This document shows positions 1 to 8,574 of a stretch of DNA of 29,350 nt, piece after piece. Position 1 is the first letter of the stretch, and each line of letters starts with the position of its first letter. This stretch comes from DATMNI01 sp035570275 (GTDB lineage Bacteria; Acidobacteriota; Terriglobia; Bryobacterales; Bryobacteraceae): positions 1 through 29,350 of the forward strand of contig DATMNI010000470.1 of the NCBI GenBank assembly GCA_035570275.1. Direction: 5' to 3'. Made by a program: the position numbers and the translations under genes. Under the pieces are notes generated by a model. The model ran no database searches and was not told the DNA's origin. It was given only the letters and a program-made list of their open reading frames with translations.

Positions 1-157
1 AAGATCCGCGGACCTCGCGGTTGGCCCCATTTCCAACGAAATACCTGCCCCGCGAATCTGCCCGCCGCCTCTATCGGCCCGGTTCACCAACTTTTGCGCC
101 CTTCGGGCCAGCGGACAAGCTTGGTATGCGAAGTTCCTGGCGACCCATCGCGCGGTC

Positions 158-186
158 TTGACTTGCTAACGAATTAGTACTATAAC
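158..186 (+). promoter_or_regulatory. sigma70-type promoter, leaderless
   Basis: A -35 box TTGACT (158-163), a spacer of exactly 17 nt and a -10 box TATAAC (181-186) match 10 of 12 consensus positions. The ATG of the TPR gene begins 7 nt after the -10 box, so the expected transcription start falls on or next to the start codon. No Shine-Dalgarno sequence fits in between. The transcript is therefore predicted to be leaderless. The 157 bases before it hold no gene that I can support. Confidence 0.75.
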
Positions 187-193
187 ATTCAAC

Positions 194-1426
194 ATGCGCC
201 CCGGACTCATCGCCGGACTTATCTTTGTCATTGGTTTTTGGCTCCGCGCCGCGGCCCAGGTCGCCCCACAGGTTGCTCCGCCGGTCTCCCCGCCGGTTCC
301 TCCGCAGATTTCCTCACAGGACGCCCCGCCGGTCGCCCCGCCGGATCCCGCCGCAGCCATTCCGCCCCTGCTCAAAGAGGGCGACGCATGGTACCTGAAG
401 GGCGACTATGAGGCCGCGCGCCAATCGTTCCTCAAGGCCTGGGAGTTCGCCCAGCAAACCCTCCGCGACAACCGCGTCCGCTATGACGTCTGCAAGCGGC
501 TCACCAACGTGCGCGCCGCCGCCGGAGAATTCGCCGACGCCGACAACTGGCTGCAACAGGCCGTCACCTGGCGCGAAAACATCCTGGGCCCCCGGGACGC
601 GGAGATTCCCGACGACCTCGTGATCTCGGTCAACCTCTGCCGCGGCATGAAGGATTTCGACCGCGCCCTGTACATCCTGGATCGTGTCCGAAGCCTGCAC
701 ACGGCGGCGTTCACTATGAACAGCACGCAGGTGGCCGACGATTTCAGCCGCACCGCGCAGATATATCTCGACCAGAAGAAGCCCGAGCCCGCCATCAATT
801 CGCTCAACACCGCGTTGGATATCCGGACGAAATTGAACGGCCCTCTGCACCCTACGCTGGTGCCCGACCTGGACCGCCTCGGCGAACTCTACACCACCGT
901 GCGCGATTACGAAAAGGCCGAAGCCGCTTTCCGTCACGACCTGGTGATCCGCGAGACTATTTACGGGAAGACGCACGCCGATCTCATCTCCACCGTGGAT
1001 GGCCTGGCCTACGCCCTCTTCGGACAGAAGAATTACGACGCGGCTGAACCCATCTATCGGCGCCTGATCGGGCTGTGGGAAACCTCCGTCGGTCCCGACC
1101 ATCCGATGATTGCGGTGGTGCTGGACAAGGTCGCCGTATTCTACGCGGAACAGAAGAAGTACGACCAGGCCCGCCAGGCCCTGGAACGCTCCTCCGCCAT
1201 CCGCGCCCATTTCCTGGCTACTGGCCTTTCGCAGCAGGCCACCGAAGAGCTTTCCGAGAACCATCTCGACGAAGCCAGGGCCTTTTATGTGCGCGCGCTG
1301 GCAACCCTGGACCCGCCGCACCCCGTCAACGAAGAACTCCGCACGCAATTCGAGGGCATTCTGAAGTCCTTCGATCAAATGAAGAGCAAACCTGCCGGCA
1401 AGAAGCCGCCACAGAAGAAGCAATAG
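194..1426 (+). CDS. exported tetratricopeptide-repeat protein
   Basis: This 410-residue protein begins with a Sec-type signal peptide (residues 1-22, hydrophobic core LIAGLIFVIGFWL, then AAAQ). A proline/valine-rich low-complexity linker follows (about 23-55, repeated APPV/PPV units), then several TPR units (about 55-360). The repeats resemble the kinesin-light-chain type: each pair of helices ends in a GPLHP or GPDHP turn followed by a new helix, and YDQARQALERSSAIR is a typical TPR helix. The C-terminus is a Lys/Pro/Gln-rich tail. TPR arrays bind other proteins; no catalytic motif is visible and the partner is unknown. The ATG at 194 is chosen because a strong promoter ends 7 nt before it. 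It converges on the GNAT gene. Confidence 0.88.
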   Translation: MRPGLIAGLIFVIGFWLRAAAQVAPQVAPPVSPPVPPQISSQDAPPVAPPDPAAAIPPLLKEGDAWYLKGDYEAARQSFLKAWEFAQQTLRDNRVRYDVCKRLTNVRAAAGEFADADNWLQQAVTWRENILGPRDAEIPDDLVISVNLCRGMKDFDRALYILDRVRSLHTAAFTMNSTQVADDFSRTAQIYLDQKKPEPAINSLNTALDIRTKLNGPLHPTLVPDLDRLGELYTTVRDYEKAEAAFRHDLVIRETIYGKTHADLISTVDGLAYALFGQKNYDAAEPIYRRLIGLWETSVGPDHPMIAVVLDKVAVFYAEQKKYDQARQALERSSAIRAHFLATGLSQQATEELSENHLDEARAFYVRALATLDPPHPVNEELRTQFEGILKSFDQMKSKPAGKKPPQKKQ

Positions 1427-1470
1427 GGGCAGACCGTGCGCAAACGGCGGACAGCCATCCAATCCCAAAA

Positions 1471-1504
1471 GGCGGAAATCGGTGGGCCGTCCCCCCTTTT
1501 CGCC
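1471..1504. terminator. possible bidirectional terminator hairpin
   Basis: The 81-base spacer between the convergent TPR and GNAT genes contains an imperfect inverted repeat: GGCGGAAA (1471-1478) against TTTTCGCC (1497-1504), 7 of 8 pairs. A run of four A precedes it and TTTT lies in the right arm, so it could end transcripts from either side. The evidence is structural only. Confidence 0.3.
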
Positions 1505-1507
1505 GTC

Positions 1508-2482
1508 CTAGAAACCTTCCCAGACGAATGCCGAAAAGCGGCGCACGGTTTGGAAGCCGACGCGCTCATACAGCAACACCGCGTCTTCGTTGGCCGCGGT
1601 CACGGTGAGGCTGGCGGAGGTGCAGCCGGCGGCGCGGAGCGCGTTCAGCGACTGGCGCAGCAATTCGTAGCCGATGCCCGTGCCGCGCACCCAAGGCGAC
1701 ACACAGATCTGAGTAATGTGGCCGCAGTTCGGCGCCACTATGCTGGCCAGCGAAATGCCGCATAACCGGCCGTTCAACCCTTCAAACGCGGCAAACGACC
1801 CCGGCCGGTAAAAGGCGCCGCAGCCGGGATACTGCACAATGTTGAAGAGGAAACGCCGGGCGCCCAGGGGCGTGCGGTACTGGTCGTTAATGCGGCTGTC
1901 GATGTGGCCGGAATAGGCGGCGGCAATCAACTGCGCGGACTGGTCCTGGTAATGCTCGGACCATTTTTCGATGTACATGGCGCGGCGCACTTGGCCCTTC
2001 GGCAAAGTGCACCGTTGGAGGTCGAGCCGCATGAAATTGCGCTCGAAACTGCTCAGGTAGGCCGCATAGGGCAGTTCGCGCTGCGGCGAGTGGCTGAGCA
2101 TCATCAATTGCGACTCCACCCGATCCAGCGACGGAGTTTGCAGCAGCGGTTCCAGCGCCGCCTTCAGCAGCAGGCTCTCGCGATCGGGCGTGCGCAGGCC
2201 GCGGCGCACGTAAAGGTCGCCGATCAGCCCCTTGTTCTCTTCCAGCACGTAGTACATGTACCCGGCCACGGCGCCGTCTTCGATCAGCGCGCTGCCGCTG
2301 AGGGCGCGCATGTCCACGAAGCGGTGCACCAGATCGGCGGATTTGTCGAAATCCCATTCGAGCTCGGCGCGCCAGGCAGCCGTCTCCTCTTCGAGCAGCG
2401 GTTCCAGATCTTCCGCGGAGAGGTGCCGGAGATCGATAACCTCCTGCTGTCGCCAAGGGGCGGGATGTAGCCGGGCCGCCAT
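1508..2482 (-). CDS. GNAT-family N-acetyltransferase, two-domain
   Basis: This 324-residue protein has a canonical GNAT acetyl-CoA site in its C-terminal third. The strand ICVSPWVRGTGIGYELLRQS carries the R/Q-x-x-G-x-G/A loop (RGTGIG), and ANEDAVLLYERVGF is the usual last motif. The N-terminal half looks like a second, degenerate GNAT fold (AVAGYMYYVLEENKGLIGDL, then YVRRGL), as in tandem-GNAT proteins. Family knowledge suggests acetyl transfer to an amine; the acceptor cannot be read from sequence. The gene follows the DPP III gene by 11 bp on the same strand, so the two are probably cotranscribed and the GNAT might act on peptides or amino acids. The ATG at 2482 is the only good start. Confidence 0.85.
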   Translation of the reverse strand: MAARLHPAPWRQQEVIDLRHLSAEDLEPLLEEETAAWRAELEWDFDKSADLVHRFVDMRALSGSALIEDGAVAGYMYYVLEENKGLIGDLYVRRGLRTPDRESLLLKAALEPLLQTPSLDRVESQLMMLSHSPQRELPYAAYLSSFERNFMRLDLQRCTLPKGQVRRAMYIEKWSEHYQDQSAQLIAAAYSGHIDSRINDQYRTPLGARRFLFNIVQYPGCGAFYRPGSFAAFEGLNGRLCGISLASIVAPNCGHITQICVSPWVRGTGIGYELLRQSLNALRAAGCTSASLTVTAANEDAVLLYERVGFQTVRRFSAFVWEGF

Positions 2483-2493
2483 CGGAGTGCCTG

Positions 2494-4512
2494 TTATTGT
2501 AACCCGTACATGGCTGCATAGCCCAGTTGCTGTTTGACAAAGTCCCTGGGGTAGGAAATTCTCACCGCCGTGACCTGGCCGGACGAATCCAGCGTGGGCG
2601 TCAGGTCGGAGTTGACTCCGGCCCAGTAGGATGGCACATTCAGCCGCTGATAGCGGGCCGCCACCTGGTCGCGCAGTTTGGGGTCGAAGTGCACGCCGTA
2701 CTGGTCCACCAGCGCCTTGATGGCCGCATAGTCGCCCTCGGCTTTGATGCGCATCAGTTCGGCCAGCAACTGGCCAACGCCCTGCTTCATCTTGTCGGGA
2801 TCCTTCAGCAGGAAGTATGTCTTGCCGTTGCGCTCCACCTTCTGGATGGCGCCGGTCTTGTCCATAATGTAATTGACAATCAACTGGCGGTTGCGCTGGT
2901 GGTCCTCCTCGATGGTGTCGCCCTGAGGGATGCGCATCAACTGCATCAGCACGGTGCGCACGGCGTTATAGTACATCGCCTTGCCCACCTCCGGGCTTGA
3001 GACCAGGCCCAATTGCTGCAACTTGGGGTCGAAGATGTTCCACAATGCCATCAGGTCGGCGCGCGCCTCTTCCAGCGTGGAGAAGTATTCCTTCAAATAC
3101 GCCTCGGAGCCCCCCTGCAGACGCGGGCTGAGCTTACCGGAACCGTGGCCGATGACTTCGTGCAGCGCGGTCATCATGTCCGCGGCTTCCTCGCCGTACT
3201 TTTTGGCGAGAGCGATCTCTTCGGGGGACGCCGCAAACTCTTCCAGCGGCCCGCTCCCGGTGGCCTGGCGCAAGGTTCGCGAACTGCCGGTGAGCATGAA
3301 ACTCTTGCTGCCGTATTTTTCGCGAATCTCGTTTTCGTTGGGAAGGTTGTCGCCGATCGTGGTCACGTGAAAATCGCCGGTCTCGATCAGGGTCTCGACG
3401 GCCTTGGCGAGCGGCGGCTTCACGCCCTGCTTCCTGTATTGCGGCAGCCACGGCGCGTGGTCTTCGAAATACTGCGCGTTGGCGGCCAGTTTCAACATGG
3501 CCTGGTTGAGTTTCTCGTCCGTGATGGTGACGAAGCTCTGGGAACTGCCCTTGGCCGCGCGCGCGTCGCGATAGACTTCGATAAAGCCGTTGGCGAAATC
3601 CACCCGCGCGTCGTTCTGCACCCAGGCGATGCCGAAGCGAATCCAGGCGGCCGGGTCGCCCGTCTGGTAGTAGCGGATCAGTTCGGTAAGGGCTTCTTTC
3701 TGGCTGGGATCGGCGTAGGTGCGAGCCTTTTCGAGATACTCCACGGCGCGGCCGAGAAACCTGGCGTACATGCCCGGTTTCACTTTGCCATCCGGAGTTC
3801 CGGCGCGGTAGACCTCTTCCACCAGCTTGCCCTCGCTCTTGGTGAGCCGCGAATTCAGCGGGTACTTGTCGTGAAAATCCTTCAGGTCCGCCATACTCAG
3901 GCCGGCGTAGAAATTATTGGCGCTGGATTGCAGAATGTCGCGATTGCCCTGCGGGTTCTTGGCCGTGATCATGGGCTCGAACGCCGGGTCGAACAGGGAT
4001 GGGCGGAGCGCCTCCAGTTCGCGATCCAGGGCGGCCTGGTTATTGACAGTGACAAGGTACGGAGTCCCCTTGAATCCGCCGTTGCGCATGGCGGCGGCGG
4101 CCGCGGCTTCGAACTCCTCGAACGAAAACTCCGGCAGGAACTTCTGCGCCGTCGTCTCGTTGTGGTTGCCGCGATTGGCCCAGAACAGCTTGGTAAAGTC
4201 CGTGATCTTGCGCAGGGCCTGTGGGTTGACGGCAGGTGGATTGACGCCGGCTGGATGGCGCAGGATCTCTTCCAGGATCCGCTTCTGCCGCAGCCCGAAA
4301 ACAGAGCTCTGATCGTAGATGATGGGGTCGATGGCAATCGAGGCCTGGGTCAGCCAATAGGCCAGGGCCTGCTCTTTGAGCGGCAGTCTCTGGAAGCTTG
4401 GCGACTCAAGCTGGACGAACCCGGTGGAGCCGACGCGGTCCACCATGGTCGGGTTGTCGGCCGCAAACGCGGCGCGGCAGAACGTAACTGCAAAAAACAA
4501 GGCAGTGCGCAC
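2494..4512 (-). CDS. dipeptidyl-peptidase III (M49), exported
   Basis: This zinc exopeptidase removes dipeptides from peptide N-termini. Both M49 signatures are present: HEVIGH at about residues 451-456 (family HEXXGH) and EEARAD at about 481-486 (family EExxAD, whose second Glu is a zinc ligand). From the GTG at 4512 the protein is 672 residues, close to the family size. Translation from that GTG gives a clean signal peptide, MRTALFFAVTFCRAAFA followed by ADN, so the enzyme is predicted to be periplasmic. The frame stays open to 4788, but those extra residues are Arg/Cys-rich and overlap the divergent zinc-ribbon gene, so I reject the longer start. The A+T-rich TATAGT/TATATT stretch at 4516-4533 may be the promoter. 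It is probably cotranscribed with the GNAT gene downstream. Confidence 0.88.
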   Translation of the reverse strand: MRTALFFAVTFCRAAFAADNPTMVDRVGSTGFVQLESPSFQRLPLKEQALAYWLTQASIAIDPIIYDQSSVFGLRQKRILEEILRHPAGVNPPAVNPQALRKITDFTKLFWANRGNHNETTAQKFLPEFSFEEFEAAAAAAMRNGGFKGTPYLVTVNNQAALDRELEALRPSLFDPAFEPMITAKNPQGNRDILQSSANNFYAGLSMADLKDFHDKYPLNSRLTKSEGKLVEEVYRAGTPDGKVKPGMYARFLGRAVEYLEKARTYADPSQKEALTELIRYYQTGDPAAWIRFGIAWVQNDARVDFANGFIEVYRDARAAKGSSQSFVTITDEKLNQAMLKLAANAQYFEDHAPWLPQYRKQGVKPPLAKAVETLIETGDFHVTTIGDNLPNENEIREKYGSKSFMLTGSSRTLRQATGSGPLEEFAASPEEIALAKKYGEEAADMMTALHEVIGHGSGKLSPRLQGGSEAYLKEYFSTLEEARADLMALWNIFDPKLQQLGLVSSPEVGKAMYYNAVRTVLMQLMRIPQGDTIEEDHQRNRQLIVNYIMDKTGAIQKVERNGKTYFLLKDPDKMKQGVGQLLAELMRIKAEGDYAAIKALVDQYGVHFDPKLRDQVAARYQRLNVPSYWAGVNSDLTPTLDSSGQVTAVRISYPRDFVKQQLGYAAMYGLQ

Positions 4513-4662
4513 GAAAATATAGCCCCTACTATATGTTAGAGCACGGCAAGGCCGGCGCAGGTTGCGCGAAATCCACCGCGGCGCCAACACGCCACCAGCA
4601 CGCCAAAATAGCCGGGAACAATTCGCCACCCGCCGGCGTACTCTGGAAGTGAGGGTAACCGT

Positions 4663-5142
4663 ATGTTCTGCGACCGTTGTGGCACGAACCTGCAGGGCGC
4701 GCCGGCTTTCTGCCCCGCTTGTGGCAAAGCGGCGGGAGGCGTCAGACCGGCGGCGCGGATGCCGGAACCTAGCCGGATCGCCGGCCATCTGCGCACCTTA
4801 GGTATCCTTTGGATCGCGTTTTCAGCGCTTCGCCTGCTTCCGCGATTGCTGGTCTTTACTGTTTGGCGGCATAGCGACTGGTTCCCGGGGAGTGACTTTC
4901 CGTTCATGGGTCACTGGCTGGGGACACTGGCTGGCTTATCGCTGGTGGGCAGCGCGCTCGGCGTCATCACCGGCTGGGGATTGCTGGAACGCCAGCCTTG
5001 GGCCCGCATGCTGGCCATCGTGCTGGCCTGTTTCAGCCTGGTTCAGATTCCCCTTGGTACCGCCTTGGGAATCTTCACTTTGTGGGTTCTGCTGCCGGCG
5101 CAATCCGAGCAGGAGTACCGCCAGATTTCCAGAGTAGGGTAG
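4663..5142 (+). CDS. zinc-ribbon membrane protein
   Basis: This 159-residue protein starts with a one-domain zinc ribbon: C3-x2-C6, ten residues, C17-x2-C20. A short Pro/Arg linker follows, then about three or four hydrophobic helices (roughly 42-65, 83-108, 112-142). The end (SEQEYRQISR) is polar. Zinc-ribbon plus transmembrane proteins of this kind are common and mostly uncharacterised, and no enzymatic motif is visible. A Shine-Dalgarno-like GTGAGGG lies about 7 nt before the ATG. The gene diverges from the DPP III gene across about 150 bp. Confidence 0.8.
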   Translation: MFCDRCGTNLQGAPAFCPACGKAAGGVRPAARMPEPSRIAGHLRTLGILWIAFSALRLLPRLLVFTVWRHSDWFPGSDFPFMGHWLGTLAGLSLVGSALGVITGWGLLERQPWARMLAIVLACFSLVQIPLGTALGIFTLWVLLPAQSEQEYRQISRVG

Positions 5143-5210
5143 GCATCCTCGCCGGTCCGTCGCCGGCTTGCCGGCGGGTTCATTCTGACTCATCCCCGGA
5201 AGGGGATGCC
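5142..5210. repeat. nested inverted repeats after the zinc-ribbon gene
   Basis: A perfect 7-bp hairpin CGCCGGC-TT-GCCGGCG lies at 5161-5176. It sits inside a second inverted repeat, GGCATCC (5142-5148) against GGATGCC (5204-5210). The structure begins at the stop codon of the zinc-ribbon gene and may protect or terminate its transcript. There is no T-tract. Confidence 0.35.
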
Positions 5211-5227
5211 AGCGGTTCCAGCGGTGA

Positions 5228-5460
5228 AGGTTTCTGAAGAGCTACATACGCGAGCACTACGCGACGTTGCTGTCAACATTGGACGAGAGGCACGCCATCG
5301 TTTTCGGGAGGGCGTCGTCCTGCACGGAGCCGGTCCTGGTCCGGCCCAACGAGGCGTCGAAATCGCCCGGCTCCTCTTCGTCGTGGACAAGATTCCGAAG
5401 CACGAACGAGACCGAATCAGGCGAGACCTGCTCGACTACTGTCACCGGGATGCGCTGGCA
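5228..5460 (+). pseudogene. degenerate coding remnants (DUF87/HerA-like ATPase tail, then a second fragment)
   Basis: Frame 3 of the plus strand, read without any start codon from 5228, gives RFLKSYIREHYATLL and then DERHAIVFGRASSC (to about 5355). This looks like the C-terminal end of DUF87/HerA-type ATP-binding proteins. The reading then dissolves into low-complexity Ser/Arg. In another frame (about 5390-5450) HERDRIRRDLLDYCHRDALA resembles the YCxxDT region of RNase-H-like DUF2779 proteins. Neither fragment has a start or a complete domain, so the stretch between the zinc-ribbon and reductase genes looks like decayed coding DNA. Family names are from memory of motifs and are tentative. Confidence 0.4.
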
Positions 5461-5471
5461 CAAGCCCAATG

Positions 5472-6021
<550 letters not shown>

Positions 6022-6105
6022 TCCGCAAGAGTACCGCCGATGAGGTAGACCGGCAAGGTTAGCCCGCTTCAGGGCTAGGATCCCGGCCCCCGGCCCCTGC
6101 CGTAC

Positions 6106-7452
6106 CTACCCCAACCTCCACGGCTTTCGGTACCTCCGCGTCACGTACCGGTTGGCCTGTGTGTTCCCCGTGAAGCGCTCGCGGTCGTCGTCCCAGTGCA
6201 ACCGCTCGCCCGTCCGGTAAGCTATGTTCCCCAACAACCCGCCCTTGGTCACGCGGTTGCCGTATTCGATATCGCACGTGGTGCGCTGCCTTGACTTGAT
6301 GGAATCCAGGAACTCCCGAATGTGCCCCGGCGAGTCCGGAATGCTGGCCGCGGGCGGCCGAAAGCTCTCTTCCCTCTTGCCGTTCACGTAGACCTCGTAC
6401 CGGTTGTAGTTGGTCACCAGCGTCGCGTCGGACCCCTGGAAGATCACGCTGCTGCCCATGTGGTCGAAGCCCGGGCGCCCGTTCGGGTGCAGCGTCCAGG
6501 CCAGAATCAGGTTTGGGTATTCGCAGAGCACTTCGACGGTGTCCGGCGTTTCCCCGTTGTCATCCACGGCCCACCGCCCTCCGGCCGCCGAGACGCTCTG
6601 GGGCGCCTTCAAATCAAGGGCCCAGTAAACCACGTCAGTGTAATGGCACCAGAAGTCGATGAGATACCCGCCCGAGTAGTCCCAGAAGTAGCGGTAGTTG
6701 AAGTGGGAGCGGTTCGAATTATACGGCCGTCTGGGCGCGGGCCCCAGCCAGAAATCGTAATCCAGATCGGCCGGCGGCGCCCCATCCGCAGGCTTGCCGA
6801 TGCCCTGGCTCCCCGTCTTGAGCGAGCAATCCACCCGGTTGATTTTCCCCAGCACACCCGACCGCACCACCTCCACCACCCGCCGGTAAGTCGGCAGGTC
6901 ATTGTGAATGTGGTTGCCCATCTGCGTGATGCGATTGTACTTCAGCGCCGCGTTGACCATAGCCCGCCCCTCACCCACCGAATAAGCCAGCGGCTTCTCG
7001 ATGAACACGTCCTTCCCCGCCTGACAGGCCTGCACCACGGGCAGCGCATGCCAGTGATCCGGGGTAGCGATCATGACCGCATCCAGGTCTTTGCGCTCCA
7101 ACAGCTTGCGAAAATCGTGGAAGGTTTCGGGCTTGCGCCCCTGTTGCTTCTCGACCAGCCCGGCGGCCCGGTCCAGATGCGTCCGGTCCAGGTCGCAGAG
7201 GGCCACGGCGTCGACATCGCGCTGCTTCATGAACTCGTTAAGCCGTCCCGTCCCCTGGCCGCCCAGTCCGATGAATCCGACTTGCATGCGGTCGCTCAGC
7301 GGCACGGCGGCGCGGCCCGCCATGGTACGTCCCGCCATGGTACGTCCCACCCTGGAGGCAGTATGCAAAGCCAGCCCGGCCGCCGCCATTTGGACAAACC
7401 TTCTTCGACTGGCGCCGCGCTTCGGCTGTTGGTCAGCAGGTTCCGTGATCAC
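6106..7452 (-). CDS. Gfo/Idh/MocA-family oxidoreductase, Tat-exported
   Basis: This 448-residue protein has a Tat signal (SRRRFVQMAAAGLAL, about residues 15-29), a Rossmann fold starting at MQVGFIGLGGQGTGR, and the EKPLAYSVGEG motif whose Lys is the conserved EKP catalytic lysine. The second half is the alpha/beta domain typical of exported Gfo/Idh/MocA proteins, ending with IEYGNRVTKGGLLGNIAYRT. The family oxidises or reduces sugar or inositol-like substrates with NAD(P). Members with a Tat signal carry a bound cofactor into the periplasm. The start is GTG at 7452. Between signal and Rossmann domain a 15-bp unit is duplicated in frame (7321-7350), giving GRTMAGRTMAGR. The gene stands alone behind a 178-bp spacer. 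Confidence 0.9.
   Translation of the reverse strand: MITEPADQQPKRGASRRRFVQMAAAGLALHTASRVGRTMAGRTMAGRAAVPLSDRMQVGFIGLGGQGTGRLNEFMKQRDVDAVALCDLDRTHLDRAAGLVEKQQGRKPETFHDFRKLLERKDLDAVMIATPDHWHALPVVQACQAGKDVFIEKPLAYSVGEGRAMVNAALKYNRITQMGNHIHNDLPTYRRVVEVVRSGVLGKINRVDCSLKTGSQGIGKPADGAPPADLDYDFWLGPAPRRPYNSNRSHFNYRYFWDYSGGYLIDFWCHYTDVVYWALDLKAPQSVSAAGGRWAVDDNGETPDTVEVLCEYPNLILAWTLHPNGRPGFDHMGSSVIFQGSDATLVTNYNRYEVYVNGKREESFRPPAASIPDSPGHIREFLDSIKSRQRTTCDIEYGNRVTKGGLLGNIAYRTGERLHWDDDRERFTGNTQANRYVTRRYRKPWRLG
7321..7350 (-). repeat. in-frame 15-bp tandem duplication
   Basis: Two 15-bp units beginning CATGGTACGT (7321-7335 and 7336-7350) differ by one base. The duplication adds five residues (GRTMA) to the linker just after the Tat signal of the oxidoreductase, where extra length should be tolerated. 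Confidence 0.75.
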
Positions 7453-7535
7453 AGCAGCCAGCCTATGTCAAAGCGATGGCGGGTGCAAGCCGTGTCGGTC
7501 CGGCGCCCTGTGCCAGCCAGGTTCGGCGCGCCGCG

Positions 7536-7569
7536 GAATCACATTCCCGGTGGATTCACATTTCCGGTA
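7536..7569. repeat. 17-bp direct repeat upstream of the oxidoreductase
   Basis: Two adjacent 17-bp units (7536-7552 and 7553-7569) match at 14 of 17 positions and share the core TCACATT(C/T)CCGGT. They lie about 85 bp upstream of the GTG of the Gfo/Idh/MocA gene, where a direct-repeat operator could sit. No regulator is encoded next to it. Confidence 0.45.
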
Positions 7570-7630
7570 ATCCCGGACACACGAGGCCGATGCCCGATGC
7601 CGCCAAATCGGCAGCGCGGAATACCCGGAT

Positions 7631-8440
7631 CTAAGGATCGCAAGCGTCGCGGATATCGGGTCGCATGGCGAATCCTATCCTGTCATGTCCCTGAGCAGAA
7701 CTTGCGGCGCACGGTGCAAAAGCAATTTCCAAAGGGTACTCGTTCTGCACTTTCAGGCCACCCATCCTTGTCTTCATGAACTGAGGGTCGGTAGAAATCA
7801 GTTTGGCCACGATGGCGTCGTTAGTTTCGTCTTTGGCCCAGACCTGGAGTTCTCCAGGGTGGTCCGGCGCTCCGGCCAGCGGATCTTGCGAAAGATCAGG
7901 GATCACCAGGCGGAAGCGGCCGTCCGCCGAGAGATGGGCCACATCTCCGACCGGGATGCCTGTGACGATACTATCATCCAGTCCCAGGAACGGCTGCGCC
8001 CAGCGGGCAATGTATTTGGCCTGCAACTTAACTTTATGCCTGTACAGCCGTTCGGACCGGGTTAGTACGCCCTGAATTTCGATTTTCCTCAGAGGTTCGC
8101 AAATGAACAGGAATGGTGGGTTATCAGGGCCCGAAAGACGTAGATCGAGAGTCTGGACCGCACAGCCTGGTGCATAAAGGATCGCTTTGATTCCAGTTGC
8201 GGGACGGCCTTTAAGCGTCGTGCTGATGCCATAGGAAGAGATGCCGGGTAACGGCTGAACCCAACCGCCGAAATCTTGTCCCGTCAGCACATAGCGGGCG
8301 AAAAAGGTCTCGGAGATCACCTCGGGCGGAAGCTTGATCTCAACGTAGTGCGAGGGATTGACTGGTTTGGGGGTCTGACCGGAGCAAAACGTGGCCAGCA
8401 GAATCAGTTTGCTGACGAATCCTACTATCCGGCGCTCCAT
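7631..8440 (-). CDS. secreted protein of unknown function
   Basis: From the ATG at 8440 the product is 269 residues with a Sec signal peptide (MERRIVGFVSKLILLATFCS, then GQ). The frame remains open further upstream, but those residues are Arg/Ser-rich and the start would lie upstream of the tandem repeat. The mature part is beta-rich: the strand HYVEIKLPPEVISETFFARY opens it, FGGWVQPLPGISSYGI follows, and LSADGRFRLVIPDLSQDPL near residue 190 resembles a carboxypeptidase-regulatory-like beta-sandwich. I do not recognise the family and see no catalytic motif. The gene may belong to the same minus-strand transcription block as the amidohydrolase gene, 134 bp upstream. Confidence 0.7.
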   Translation of the reverse strand: MERRIVGFVSKLILLATFCSGQTPKPVNPSHYVEIKLPPEVISETFFARYVLTGQDFGGWVQPLPGISSYGISTTLKGRPATGIKAILYAPGCAVQTLDLRLSGPDNPPFLFICEPLRKIEIQGVLTRSERLYRHKVKLQAKYIARWAQPFLGLDDSIVTGIPVGDVAHLSADGRFRLVIPDLSQDPLAGAPDHPGELQVWAKDETNDAIVAKLISTDPQFMKTRMGGLKVQNEYPLEIAFAPCAASSAQGHDRIGFAMRPDIRDACDP

Positions 8441-8441
8441 G

Positions 8442-8479
8442 GCTCTATCATAGCGCTGGGGCTCCATCATAGCGCTGGG
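8442..8479 (-). promoter_or_regulatory. tandemly duplicated -10 region
   Basis: A 19-bp unit is repeated in tandem (8442-8460 and 8461-8479, 18 of 19 identical). Read on the minus strand each unit carries TATGAT, a near-consensus -10 hexamer, at 8452-8447 and 8471-8466. The nearer one ends 6 nt before the ATG at 8440, again a leaderless arrangement. No good -35 box is visible. Confidence 0.45.
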
Positions 8480-8574
8480 AGTTGACTCCCACTGACTCCC
8501 ACGCGGCCGGGCGCAAGTCGTGTCAACCTTACGCTCCCGGCGATGGTGGCCGGAGCAGCGCGCGGGCGCCCGTT

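Noticed and set aside
1429..1456. Possible third REP-like copy (GGGGCAGACC)
   Set aside because: Only the left arm resembles the repeat; the right arm is missing, so there is no palindrome.
3013..4539. 508-codon plus-strand open frame opposite DPP III
   Set aside because: It is a shadow of the DPP III gene in high-GC DNA, with no domain and biased Gly/Arg/Val composition.
2494..4788. Longer DPP III frame starting at 4788
   Set aside because: The first 92 residues are Arg/Cys-rich, overlap the zinc-ribbon gene and hide the signal peptide that follows the GTG at 4512.
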